64,000 bases of DNA from an uncultured Lachnospiraceae bacterium (GTDB lineage Bacteria; Bacillota; Clostridia; Lachnospirales; Lachnospiraceae). Each line of letters begins with the position of its first letter. Position 1 is the stretch's first letter. The notes beneath the pieces are model-generated. The model was not told the DNA's origin, did not search any database, and saw only the letters and a program-made list of their open reading frames with translations. Positions 1 through 7,812 of the stretch are shown in pieces. The translations under genes and the position numbers were made by a program. The stretch is taken from the NCBI GenBank assembly GCA_934401915.1, contig CAKRSV010000005.1:62001-126000 (forward strand), written 5' to 3'.

Positions 1-740
1 TGCTCTGGCACGGGCAGCTCATAGGCATTTCCATACACCCTTTTATAGCGCTCCTTCAAGCCCGGAAAATGCTGGTCCAGCTTTGCATAATAGTACTGCC
101 TGTCCCCATCGCGCAGCGTCAGTCCCAGCTGAAAGATAATAATACCATATACCTGCGTCTTTCTGCAGGCTTCCAACAGTCCCAGAATATTTTCCTGTGT
201 GTCATTGATAAACGGAAGGATCGGCGTCATCCACACTACGGTCGGAATTCCCTCTTCCCTCATAATATCAAGCACTTCTATTCTCCTCGCCGTCGTGCAG
301 ACATTGGGCTCCACTATTTTACAAAGATCCTCATCATAGGTTGTCAGCGTCATCTGCACCACGCATTTGGATTTCCGATTGATACTCTTCAGCAGGTCCA
401 GATCCCGCAGGATCATATCCGACTTCGTCTGGATCGCAAGTCCGAAACCGTATTCGTCAATCTGTTCCAGACACCTTCTGGTCAACCGCAGTTCCTTTTC
501 TATATGGAGATACGGATCGCACATTGCCCCGGTCCCTATGACGCACTTTTTCCTTTTGCTGCGCAGTGCGCTCTCCAACAGTTCCGGTGCATTTTTCTTC
601 ACCTCAATGTCTTCAAACGCATGATTCATCTGATAACAGGTACTTCTCGCATCACAGTAAATGCAGCCATGCGAACATCCCCGATAAATATTCATTCCGT
701 TCTGCGCGGAAAGAATATGTTTTGCCTCCACCTCGTGCAT
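1..740 (-). CDS. SPL-family radical SAM protein (3' end beyond window)
   Basis: Reading on the minus strand from ATG at 740 gives an open frame that runs off the left edge, so the C-terminus is missing. Near residues 20-27 it carries the radical SAM cluster motif CSHGCIYC (CX3CX2C), followed by a TIM-barrel-like sequence with GTGAMCDPY and TKSDMILRD. These match the spore-photoproduct-lyase-like (SplB/Rv2578c) group of radical SAM proteins, which bind a 4Fe-4S cluster and S-adenosylmethionine; the substrate of this branch is not known to me. AAAGGA lies 9 nt before the ATG and supports the start. It is transcribed away from its neighbours and looks like a single gene. Confidence 0.85.
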   Translation of the reverse strand, partial: MHEVEAKHILSAQNGMNIYRGCSHGCIYCDARSTCYQMNHAFEDIEVKKNAPELLESALRSKRKKCVIGTGAMCDPYLHIEKELRLTRRCLEQIDEYGFGLAIQTKSDMILRDLDLLKSINRKSKCVVQMTLTTYDEDLCKIVEPNVCTTARRIEVLDIMREEGIPTVVWMTPILPFINDTQENILGLLEACRKTQVYGIIIFQLGLTLRDGDRQYYYAKLDQHFPGLKERYKRVYGNAYELPVPE

Positions 741-886
741 GGCGAACGTTCCTTTCTGCCGTTTTCAAGGAGATCTCTTGCGCGGATCGCCGATAGTCTT
801 TTTCCATTATATCGGAAAAGGGCAGTTGAGGCAAATACTTATTAAGTCAAAAATGCTACATAAGCTGCGGATTGAAATAATTTTAT

Positions 887-922
887 AAAAAAAGTAAGGA
901 CCTACCAATCCTTACTTTTTTT
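887..922. terminator. Bidirectional rho-independent terminator
   Basis: A 14-bp perfect stem (887-900 with 909-922) has an 8-nt loop and A/T runs on both sides, so it can stop transcription from either strand. It lies downstream of the minus-strand genes at 912-1568. Confidence 0.85.
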
Positions 923-1076
923 GCTTAACACGCACGATATTCTTCACCGATAACTCTATAACAGACACGCTTACAGCTTTATCACAGCTGTCCTCTGCCC
1001 GAAATACTCCCATGATCTTTCTTCTCCAGCGCTGCCACCTTCCGATCAAGTCCCCATTTTCTTCTTTGACCGGCAC
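912..1076 (-). CDS. Possible small basic protein, 54 aa
   Basis: A GTG-started frame lies 18 nt after the stop of the preceding gene, with AGGGGAA just upstream as a ribosome-binding site. It encodes about 54 residues, beginning MPVKEENGD with a Trp/Arg-rich stretch (RWQRWRRK) and a Val-rich second half. The stop codon lies inside the terminator stem, so the last residues (KQKK) are read from the hairpin. I recognise no family. It may be a real last gene of this unit or an accidental frame; the tight spacing and ribosome site are the only support. Confidence 0.3.
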   Translation of the reverse strand: MPVKEENGDLIGRWQRWRRKIMGVFRAEDSCDKAVSVSVIELSVKNIVRVKQKK

Positions 1077-1094
1077 GCTTCCCCTATGCTTTGA

Positions 1095-1568
1095 CTATAC
1101 CCTCGCAGTTTTCTGTTTCTGATACTGCGTCAGTGCATACTGCCTCGACCGGGTTTGTCTTGGATTGACTATCTCTGCCAGTTCGCCGTTTTTCTCAATG
1201 CGGCTGACCGAGCCGTCCCGATACAGCACCATTCCCTCTCCGCCTTTCTGGTCTGCATCCATGCCCTGTATTCTTACCCCGTCGTACCTGCCGCCAAGAT
1301 AGTTTACATAACTTTGTATACCATTGCTATAGCTGTTCAAACTTCCCGACAACCCATACGGATACAGACTGCTGCCAAAAACGCTTCCATACATTCCCCC
1401 TGTCAGCGAGGACATCCCAGAGGAAAGAAGCGCTGACATCAGCATCCCCTGAAATCCAGACGTACTGTTCTGTCCTGTATACATTCCCCATCCAATCTGG
1501 TTATTCTGATTTTCCACACGATTCTGATAACTGTTCCACACCGTTTGCCCGACATGACTTAAGCTCAT
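1095..1568 (-). CDS. Hypothetical protein, Gly/Ser/Tyr-rich, 157 aa
   Basis: I do not recognise a family. The start is placed at ATG 1568 (MSLSHVG) because GGAG sits 6 nt before it; ATGs at 1577 and 1601 in the same frame are poorer. The first third is polar and Asn/Gln-rich, the middle is Gly/Ser/Met/Tyr-rich (SSLTGGMYGSVFG), and the C-terminal third has a compact motif GMVLYRDGSVSRIEKNG followed by a basic tail. No signal peptide or membrane segment is visible. It lies 212 nt downstream of the histidine kinase gene, but its upstream region carries an element also found before the gene at 4026-4442, so the two may be co-regulated. Confidence 0.6.
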   Translation of the reverse strand: MSLSHVGQTVWNSYQNRVENQNNQIGWGMYTGQNSTSGFQGMLMSALLSSGMSSLTGGMYGSVFGSSLYPYGLSGSLNSYSNGIQSYVNYLGGRYDGVRIQGMDADQKGGEGMVLYRDGSVSRIEKNGELAEIVNPRQTRSRQYALTQYQKQKTARV

Positions 1569-1576
1569 ACAGATCT

Positions 1577-1651
1577 CCATTTCTGCGCGTCTTTTGCGCA
1601 TAGCAAATTTGTGTCAAGTGTACACAGGAACAGATCTTGTGTGTGAAAATC
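1577..1651 (-). promoter_or_regulatory. Conserved upstream element, copy A
   Basis: About 75 bp just upstream of the gene at 1095-1568 aligns along its length with 4452-4528. The shared core on the minus strand is CACTTGAYACAAATTTG, followed by ATGCGCAAAA and GCAGAAATGG. Within it a dyad (GTGTACAC here, TGCGCGCA in the other copy) changes sequence but keeps its symmetry. It could be an operator or a 5' UTR element; no -10 box at normal spacing from TTGACA is visible. Confidence 0.55.
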
Positions 1652-1780
1652 CTTTTTGGGGATCTATCATTTTCTCACACGGTTCCCGCCTGTTTCCACT
1701 CTTCGATCCTTCTGACTTTCATTATCCCAGAAAAGGAAACCATATAAAACCCTTTTGCGGCAACCGGATATTTTTCTGTA

Positions 1781-3166
1781 TCAACTGGATGTCCTTTGCA
1801 TCATCACGCGTATTTCAAAAACCGCATCCTGCACATCGATCTGCACGCTTCCCATATAGAGCTGCGCGATCTCCTTCACATTTCGCAGACCGATCCCATG
1901 TAGCTGGCTTTCTCCCTGTTCCTTCGAGCTGACGGGCAGTCCATCCTTTTCATCAAAAAGAATCTTCCCCGCATAGGGATTTCTCACTTCGATCAAGATA
2001 CAAGGTCCTCTCTCCCTGCCGGTAAGCTGTACATAGCGCTCGTTCTCCGGAAGTTTTTCGCACGCCTCAAGGGCGTTATCCAGCAGATTGCTCAGCACGA
2101 TCCCTACGTCAAAATCAGGAATTCCCGGCACATAATGAAAGTCAACTTCCAGCTTCGTGCCGCATTTCGCCGCCCTCCGATACTTTTCATTCAAAATGAC
2201 ATCGCACACCGCGTCGCCTGTACTGAACCGGTAATCGATCGTGTCGATCGCGTCATCCAGCTTTTTTACGTACTCCTGGATTGAATCTCTCTCCCCGGCT
2301 GCCAGCATCCCCATAATGATCGTCACATGATTCTTCATTTCATGGCGCAGCTTCCGAATATCGCTATAAAGGGCGTCTGCCTCTTCAAACCGCTGTTTCA
2401 TCTGCCTAAGCTGCTCTTCCCTCGCCAGAACAAGCTGTCTTTCCTCCAGAAACGTCCGATACCTTCCCCACACATAAATACCCGTGTACTCCCCGGCTAA
2501 CACCAGAATTGCGATCAACGGCAGTTTGTACATCAGATCGCCTTTTTCCTCAAACAGCACAAAGACATCCTTCTCCATCTTCACGACGCTCAGATCCAGC
2601 ATGATATATACCAGGAAGATCGCAACGATACTGAATGTCGAGAGAAACGCAAAGTCCAGAAAGTCGATCTCCTTTATATCACATCCGATCTTTGCGAGCA
2701 GCAGCACCATTCCGGTCAGAAGGCCCGCATAGCATATCATCAGAAACAACTGTTGCACGATGAGCTGCCTGTAGATTTCTGTCAGAATATCCGGTGCACT
2801 CAGATCCATATTCTCCTGCCATTTCATTTGCAGAAACTGCGCTGCGCAAAAGGCTATCTGAAAGGAGAGCACATGAAGATTGTATAAAAAGATACACAAA
2901 AAAGCAGGCGTTTCCCACTTTGCTACCTTGAAATGCCTGCAATAAAGGATCGCTGCCACCATAACCAGCGGATACTTGATGATCGCAGGAACGCTTGTCG
3001 TCTCCATTCCCAACAGATATGCCAGAATAACCCCGAAAAAGATCCAATCTCTTCGGCAAGGTTTCCGGCTGATCATCACTCTCCACAGACCAATGAAGAG
3101 CAGTCCCATGATCCCCGACTTTACTAATCCCGTCAAATACACAACCCGATCGCCTATTTCCTGCAT
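1781..3166 (-). CDS. AgrC-like GHKL sensor histidine kinase
   Basis: A 461-aa membrane kinase. About six or seven hydrophobic segments fill residues 10-240, then a short coiled coil (240-265) leads to the H-box RKLRHEMKNH (His about 275), the N-box NLLDNALEACE and the G-box HGIGLRNV near 425. This is the arrangement of peptide-sensing AgrC/ComD-type GHKL kinases, which phosphorylate LytTR regulators. The cognate regulator lies immediately upstream, 39 nt away. The start at 3166 has GGAAAAG 5 nt upstream. No AgrD/AgrB-like peptide and processing genes are nearby, so the signal is unknown. Confidence 0.85.
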   Translation of the reverse strand: MQEIGDRVVYLTGLVKSGIMGLLFIGLWRVMISRKPCRRDWIFFGVILAYLLGMETTSVPAIIKYPLVMVAAILYCRHFKVAKWETPAFLCIFLYNLHVLSFQIAFCAAQFLQMKWQENMDLSAPDILTEIYRQLIVQQLFLMICYAGLLTGMVLLLAKIGCDIKEIDFLDFAFLSTFSIVAIFLVYIMLDLSVVKMEKDVFVLFEEKGDLMYKLPLIAILVLAGEYTGIYVWGRYRTFLEERQLVLAREEQLRQMKQRFEEADALYSDIRKLRHEMKNHVTIIMGMLAAGERDSIQEYVKKLDDAIDTIDYRFSTGDAVCDVILNEKYRRAAKCGTKLEVDFHYVPGIPDFDVGIVLSNLLDNALEACEKLPENERYVQLTGRERGPCILIEVRNPYAGKILFDEKDGLPVSSKEQGESQLHGIGLRNVKEIAQLYMGSVQIDVQDAVFEIRVMMQRTSS

Positions 3167-3205
3167 GATGTCTTTTCCATTTCTAACATATTATGTAAAT
3201 CGGAT

Positions 3206-3922
3206 TCAAAGTAAAAACTGCATGTAAGCGTCCACAAACGCCTGATAGCGGTACTTGGAAAGAAGCAGCTTACTCCCATCCCTCACCGTGATGGACGCCC
3301 GGTCATACTTTTCAATATACTTCATATTTACAATATAGCCCTTATGAATCCTGAAAAAGTAATCCGGCAGTTCCTTTTCCAGATCCGAAAGGACGCCATA
3401 ATATTCAATCCTTTCCCGTGCCGTGTGCAGGATATTTTTACGGTTGCTGCTTTCCACATAGAGGATATCGTCTATCGGAACTGCAAAAAACTCGCCTGCA
3501 CGCTTGATCTTCAGCAGCGCTTTTCCGCTCGCACTTTTTCTCAGGATCTCCTGCGCACGCCGATAAATATGTCCGAGTCTCTCTTCTTTCACCGGCTTGA
3601 CGAGATAGTCAAACGCATACACGGAAAAGGCTTCGGACATATACTCCTTATAGCCGGTCACAAAGACGATCAACGGCATACTGCCCCACTGGGAATGTCC
3701 CTCTTTTTCCTGGCATTCCCTGATTTTTCTGGCAATGTCCAATCCGCCCTCATCCGGCATCTCTATGTCAAGAAAAAGCAGATCAAAATCCAGCAGACTA
3801 CTGATCTTGACCTGTTTTGCACTTTCATATTCCTCTATGGTGTCCCGCCTGTTTGTCTGTTGCAAAAAACTTCTCAAAAAAGCTCTTGCCTCTTTATTGT
3901 CATCTATAATTCCTATCTTCAA
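3206..3922 (-). CDS. LytTR-family response regulator
   Basis: A 238-aa AgrA/LytR-type regulator. The receiver domain (1-120) has the acidic pocket IIDDN, the phospho-acceptor Asp about 52 in LFLDIEMPD, and the late Lys in DYLVKPVK. The C-terminal LytTR DNA-binding domain (about 135-238) has the typical IDDILYVES, FFRIHKGYIVN and LLLSKYRYQAF stretches. It is first in a two-gene operon with the kinase. LytTR proteins bind paired direct repeats; the conserved elements at 1577-1651 and 4452-4528 are candidate targets but do not show the textbook spacing. Confidence 0.9.
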   Translation of the reverse strand: MKIGIIDDNKEARAFLRSFLQQTNRRDTIEEYESAKQVKISSLLDFDLLFLDIEMPDEGGLDIARKIRECQEKEGHSQWGSMPLIVFVTGYKEYMSEAFSVYAFDYLVKPVKEERLGHIYRRAQEILRKSASGKALLKIKRAGEFFAVPIDDILYVESSNRKNILHTARERIEYYGVLSDLEKELPDYFFRIHKGYIVNMKYIEKYDRASITVRDGSKLLLSKYRYQAFVDAYMQFLL

Positions 3923-4025
3923 AAAATCACCCGTTCAATGTATCGGCAGATTTTATGCTTTACTTTGATGTTTGTTGCAAATGGACAGATTTATGTCACG
4001 AAAATCATTTTTCCTGCCCGCTCTT

Positions 4026-4442
4026 CTAAATCCTCTGCAAAATCCTTGCGACCTCCATAACCGCCACTTTCAGCAAAACACCGGCAGACATCATATAAAA
4101 CCATATTTCACGTACACGCTGTGACTTTGCGATCGGCGTAGCGATTGCGGCAACGATAATGATCGCCGCTCCGACACAGCCTGCAATATTTGGAACGCTT
4201 ACTAGCGAAAAGATTCCAGGCTCGCAGCTGCCGTCTATTGTAAACTGAATCGTTTTGTCCAAACCATCCCTCGCCGCCGCAAAGCAGCAGATCACCAGCC
4301 CATAGACTAGGACAAACAGGCTCCTGCGCCCCCAGAAGCTCACTTGATCCCGATGATATACAGAATATCCTATAAAGCCCAGCAGCGAAAGGATCATCAG
4401 TGTCGTTACCGTTGTCACCATATTTCCAAAATAAAGTTTCAT
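4026..4442 (-). CDS. Hypothetical four-helix membrane protein, 138 aa
   Basis: The start is placed at ATG 4442 (MKLYFGN) because GGGGAG lies 6 nt upstream; the longer frame to 4511 would begin inside the conserved regulatory element. About four hydrophobic segments are visible: 8-28, 38-56, 78-105 and 112-132. A polar loop (DKTIQFTIDGSCEPG) separates the second and third and contains one of several Cys. No family is recognised. It stands just upstream of the LytTR regulator operon in the same direction, with 103 nt between, and shares its upstream element with the gene at 1095-1568. Confidence 0.6.
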   Translation of the reverse strand: MKLYFGNMVTTVTTLMILSLLGFIGYSVYHRDQVSFWGRRSLFVLVYGLVICCFAAARDGLDKTIQFTIDGSCEPGIFSLVSVPNIAGCVGAAIIIVAAIATPIAKSQRVREIWFYMMSAGVLLKVAVMEVARILQRI

Positions 4443-4451
4443 CTTTTCTCC

Positions 4452-4528
4452 CCATTTCTGCACACGCTTTTTTGCGCATGACAAATTTGTATCAAGTGCG
4501 CGCAGACACAAATCTCGTGATTGAAAAA
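4452..4528 (-). promoter_or_regulatory. Conserved upstream element, copy B
   Basis: Second copy of the 75-bp element at 1577-1651, lying in the short gap between the TetR gene stop (4530) and the start of the membrane protein gene (4442). The best conserved parts are CACTTGATACAAATTTG and ATGCGCAAAA, then GTGCAGAAATGGGGAG, which includes the ribosome-binding site. Confidence 0.55.
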
Positions 4529-4529
4529 T

Positions 4530-5162
4530 TTATTTTTCAATCTTTTCCTCCATAACATGAAGGTGCTGCGCAAAGTGCTCTATATGCTGTTCAAGAAGCG
4601 TGACCACCTGCTGTTTGTCCTCCGCTCCGTCATAAATGCTATATAGCAAAAAGATCGGCCCATAAAAATCCAGCGCCACTTGTCTTGCTTTTTCCGTATC
4701 GCCCAAAAGTCCGGCAAACAAAGTCTTTATATAAGCTAACGGCCCTTCCGCGAGGTAATTCTGATAAAGAGCTGCCATCTGCGGCTCTCTATACTGCTCC
4801 AATGTCAGCATCTTTCGGAAACAGCATGGAAACTCCTCCTCCGTCCAGTGAAGGAACTGCACCTTTGTAAACATCTTGATCTTATCAAACGCAGTCTCTT
4901 TGTACCCGGCGATCACCTCTTCCATATCCCCCTCCGGCATCTCGTACTGCTTTACTCTTTCCTTATCCAGTTCGTTCATTTTCGATACGATGCTGTCCAG
5001 GATCTCCTGTTTGCTCTTATAATGCTTGTACAGCGCCGCCTTGGTCACGCCGAGCCTTGCCGCGATATCATTCATGGAAGTTCCCTTATAGCCGCTCTGG
5101 GAAAAGAGCTTTAAAGCCTCTTCCAGTATTCTTTCCTTTGTATTTTTCTCTCGGTTCTCCAT
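4530..5162 (-). CDS. TetR/AcrR-family transcriptional regulator
   Basis: A 210-aa TetR-type repressor. The N-terminal helix-turn-helix (about 10-55) is canonical: RILEEALKLFSQSGYKGTSMNDIAARLGVTKAALYKHY, split here as a TSMNDIAARLGVTKAALY core. The C-terminal all-helical ligand domain is divergent and gives no clue to the effector. A GGAGGAGG ribosome site precedes the ATG. The gene's own promoter has a palindromic operator in its spacer, so it probably represses itself. No adjacent efflux or target gene is present; the DNA upstream is occupied by a mobile element. Confidence 0.9.
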   Translation of the reverse strand: MENREKNTKERILEEALKLFSQSGYKGTSMNDIAARLGVTKAALYKHYKSKQEILDSIVSKMNELDKERVKQYEMPEGDMEEVIAGYKETAFDKIKMFTKVQFLHWTEEEFPCCFRKMLTLEQYREPQMAALYQNYLAEGPLAYIKTLFAGLLGDTEKARQVALDFYGPIFLLYSIYDGAEDKQQVVTLLEQHIEHFAQHLHVMEEKIEK

Positions 5163-5205
5163 CTCCGTCCTCCTCCTTTCCGGTAGTTACCATCTGATCA
5201 CTTTC

Positions 5206-5234
5206 ATTATAGTTACCGTTTGGTAACTTGTCAA
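5206..5234 (-). promoter_or_regulatory. TetR gene promoter with embedded operator
   Basis: On the minus strand TTGACA (5229-5234) and TATAAT (5206-5211) are exact consensus boxes with a 17-bp spacer. The spacer is nearly filled by the palindrome GTTACCGTTTGGTAAC (5212-5227). A further half-site, GGTAGTTACC, lies at 5182-5191. This is a classic layout for autorepression by the downstream TetR protein. Confidence 0.85.
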
Positions 5235-5343
5235 GAGTACGTCTGTTTGACATATCACATTTCCACATCTTTAGAAACGCCTGCGATACACCGAAAGCAT
5301 TAACTTCTTTCCTGCGAGATATGCATCCTGCCCGGTAGGACTT

Positions 5344-7200
5344 TTACTCTATCGGAAACACAGCCTTCACACTTTTGCTATCCTCCCCCCAATGCGTTTT
5401 TGATGCACTGAGGGGATTAGTTTTTCCCAGGCAGTCATCCTCCATATCGTCATCATCATAATCCACATCGGAGAAGCCTACCAATTCCTCTGCTTCGTCA
5501 TCATCTTCGGTATTTCCAGATGCAACAGCAGCAATTTCCGGATACTCGATTTCATCATCCTTGACACCAAACAGAATCACATGGGCGTTGACGCCATCCC
5601 ATACCACCTTACGAACGATGGTGCGAATGGCAGCACGTTTCTGCTCAACTGTCATTTCGTCAATACCATCCTTGAAGATGGTCAACAACTGACGCAACAG
5701 ATCAAATTCAATATCGCTGAGAGCGTGCCGGGAAGTCAGACTATCCAGTTCCTGAATACGCTGTTCAAGGGACTGGTATTCCTGGTTCAACTGTTCAATT
5801 CGTTTGGTCACGTGTGCCTTGGCAGGGCTGTCGCCCATATCTACAAGGGCGTCTACCAGAGAATTGATTTTCTTCTCGGTTTCTGCCTTTTCCTTTCTCA
5901 TTTCATCAAGTCGCTGCTCATAGTCCATGCGATTGCCGGTATAGAATCTACGGCTCTGTTCCAACTGTGCAATGAAAGTATCCTTATCCTCCGCAAGCAT
6001 TTTAATCTGCTCGACCACAGCCATATCCAATGTATTGCCATTGGCATTCTTGCTGTTGCATACAGACCTCTGACTGCGTTCCTTCATTTTGCATACATAG
6101 GTATAAATTACTTTTCCATCCGCAGTTTTGCGCTTGCTCATTTTCGGATACATACGCTCACCGCAGCTACAGAATAGCAAGCCAGTCAGAAGCGCTTCAT
6201 TACTGCGTGGCTTTCTAAAGGATTTGGATTTATTGCGTTCCAAAGATTCTTGAATCTGTACCCACACTTTACCCGGAATCAGCCCCGGATGCTTGCCAAC
6301 AGATACAATCCATTCACTTGCAGGAAGGTACTTTGTTGCTCTGCCTTTTTCCTGATCGGTACGGTTGTAAGCCATAATACCATGCTTGTTGTCAAAGGCA
6401 TCTTTGTCTGAAAACAAGTCCGTATCATGCTGAGTAAAGAATTGATAGGCATCTTCATCCGCAATCATGTAAACCGGATTTTGTAAAATCGCTTTGATGG
6501 AAAAACGGGTAAAGTAATTGTTGTTCTTCGTCTTGATACCTTGTTTAATCAAAGCGGCTTCGGTCAATGTCAGAGAGTCTGTTTCAATATACAAATCGTA
6601 AATCATTCTGACAATATCCGCTTCTTCCGGTATCAGTTTCAATTTGCAGGCTTTCTTAGACTTTCCATCAATCGTAACACTCTTGACTGCTTCGGAAGCA
6701 TAACCAGTAGGGGTAGTACCGCCAAGCCAACGACCTGTCTTTGCCAGTTCGCGCATATTGTCACGGATACGTTCTGCAATGGTTTCACGCTCCAACTGTG
6801 AGAAAACAGATGCGATATACATCATAGCTCGTCCCATAGGGGTGCTTGTATCAAACTGCTCTTTAATGGAAACAAAAGAAATATCCAGACGAGCCAGTTC
6901 CTCAATCAGACTGGCAAAGTCGCTGATATTACGACTGATACGGTCAAGACGATAAACGATGATAGCCTTAAACTTTCGTTTCTTGGCAGCATCCATCATT
7001 TTCTTAAAATCCGGACGATTCAGATTACCACCAGAAAAGCCCTCATCTTCATATACAGCAACTTTATCTACAGCGGTATCACCATAATGTACACGAACAT
7101 ATTCTTTGCATAGTTCTACCTGATTGCCGATACTTTCACCTTTTCCGGTAAATTTAGACTTACGGGAATAGATAGCTATGATGTCATCATTTTTCCGCAT
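5344..7200 (-). CDS. Large serine recombinase, TnpX/TndX-like
   Basis: A 618-aa site-specific recombinase of the type that excises and inserts Tn4451/Tn5397-like elements. The N-terminal resolvase domain has the catalytic Ser in AIYSRKS, then GFSGGNLNRPDF and YRLDRISRN; the recombinase domain follows (about 170-290), then a zinc ribbon with CSCGERM and a later CKMKERSQRSVC, and a long coiled coil near 430-500. The C-terminus is very acidic and ends with a short unlike tail. GAGGAG lies 8 nt before ATG 7200; a GTG at 7209 is less likely. It diverges from tnpV, the gene pairing typical of these elements. Confidence 0.9.
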   Translation of the reverse strand: MRKNDDIIAIYSRKSKFTGKGESIGNQVELCKEYVRVHYGDTAVDKVAVYEDEGFSGGNLNRPDFKKMMDAAKKRKFKAIIVYRLDRISRNISDFASLIEELARLDISFVSIKEQFDTSTPMGRAMMYIASVFSQLERETIAERIRDNMRELAKTGRWLGGTTPTGYASEAVKSVTIDGKSKKACKLKLIPEEADIVRMIYDLYIETDSLTLTEAALIKQGIKTKNNNYFTRFSIKAILQNPVYMIADEDAYQFFTQHDTDLFSDKDAFDNKHGIMAYNRTDQEKGRATKYLPASEWIVSVGKHPGLIPGKVWVQIQESLERNKSKSFRKPRSNEALLTGLLFCSCGERMYPKMSKRKTADGKVIYTYVCKMKERSQRSVCNSKNANGNTLDMAVVEQIKMLAEDKDTFIAQLEQSRRFYTGNRMDYEQRLDEMRKEKAETEKKINSLVDALVDMGDSPAKAHVTKRIEQLNQEYQSLEQRIQELDSLTSRHALSDIEFDLLRQLLTIFKDGIDEMTVEQKRAAIRTIVRKVVWDGVNAHVILFGVKDDEIEYPEIAAVASGNTEDDDEAEELVGFSDVDYDDDDMEDDCLGKTNPLSASKTHWGEDSKSVKAVFPIE

Positions 7201-7217
7201 TTCATACACTCCTCATC

Positions 7218-7246
7218 TTGATATGTGATGTGTCTTGTGGTATTGT
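7218..7246 (+). promoter_or_regulatory. Promoter for tnpV
   Basis: TTGATA (7218-7223) and TATTGT (7241-7246) with 17-bp spacing lie 42 nt upstream of tnpV in the gap between the two divergent transposon genes. Confidence 0.55.
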
Positions 7247-7288
7247 AACATAGCGTAGCAATGAAGTAAACAGATTGGAGGTATTTCT

Positions 7289-7663
7289 ATGAAGTCAATC
7301 TTTGAAGAAATGGGCGGAACCTATACACTTGGCGAAGATGAAATGTATTATCCAGATTTGGAACTGCCTGTTGATGAAGAACCCCACTATGGAAAGTATG
7401 GTCGTATGCGTAAAGCCTACATAAAAGAGCATCGTCCTTGGCTGTACACAGAGCTTTTGTTCGGAGGGAAACTGGTATCTCACTTAAATAACATTGATGA
7501 TACAGCTCATCAGAGAATGGAACTGCTGATCCAACAAATACAGGAGCAGCAAGGCGTAAACGAGGAATTAAAATCTCGTGATCAGATGGGTTGGGTAGGT
7601 GCTTGTAATAATATCCGCAATGCTGCGGAAGAAATCGTCTTAAATGAATTGATATATTGTTAA
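7289..7663 (+). CDS. tnpV: TnpV-like transposon protein
   Basis: A 124-aa protein starting MKSIFEEMGGTYT, the recognisable opening of TnpV from Tn4451/Tn4453-type mobilizable transposons, followed by the conserved DLELPVDEE, KYGRMRKAYIKEHRP and a C-terminal MNNIR-like NNIRNAAEEIV. The role of TnpV in these elements is not well defined. GGAGG precedes the ATG by 7 nt, and an 18-bp perfect terminator follows the stop directly, so it is transcribed alone. Its presence supports assigning the whole segment to a Tn4451-like element. Confidence 0.8.
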   Translation: MKSIFEEMGGTYTLGEDEMYYPDLELPVDEEPHYGKYGRMRKAYIKEHRPWLYTELLFGGKLVSHLNNIDDTAHQRMELLIQQIQEQQGVNEELKSRDQMGWVGACNNIRNAAEEIVLNELIYC

Positions 7664-7668
7664 AAATG

Positions 7669-7711
7669 AAGACCATCACTGGTTCTCTATTTAAGAACCA
7701 GTGATGGTCTT
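7669..7711 (+). terminator. Terminator after tnpV
   Basis: AAGACCATCACTGGTTCT (7669-7686) pairs perfectly with 7694-7711 around a 7-nt loop; the second arm continues into TTTAT. Confidence 0.85.
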
Positions 7712-7812
7712 TATCTTAATGCGAATTTAATGCCATAACCAGCACGCTAATGCCCATTTTATGGTTGAAATGCAATAATATAATTAAGGAAACGAACATT
7801 GGAGGTGTTGAG

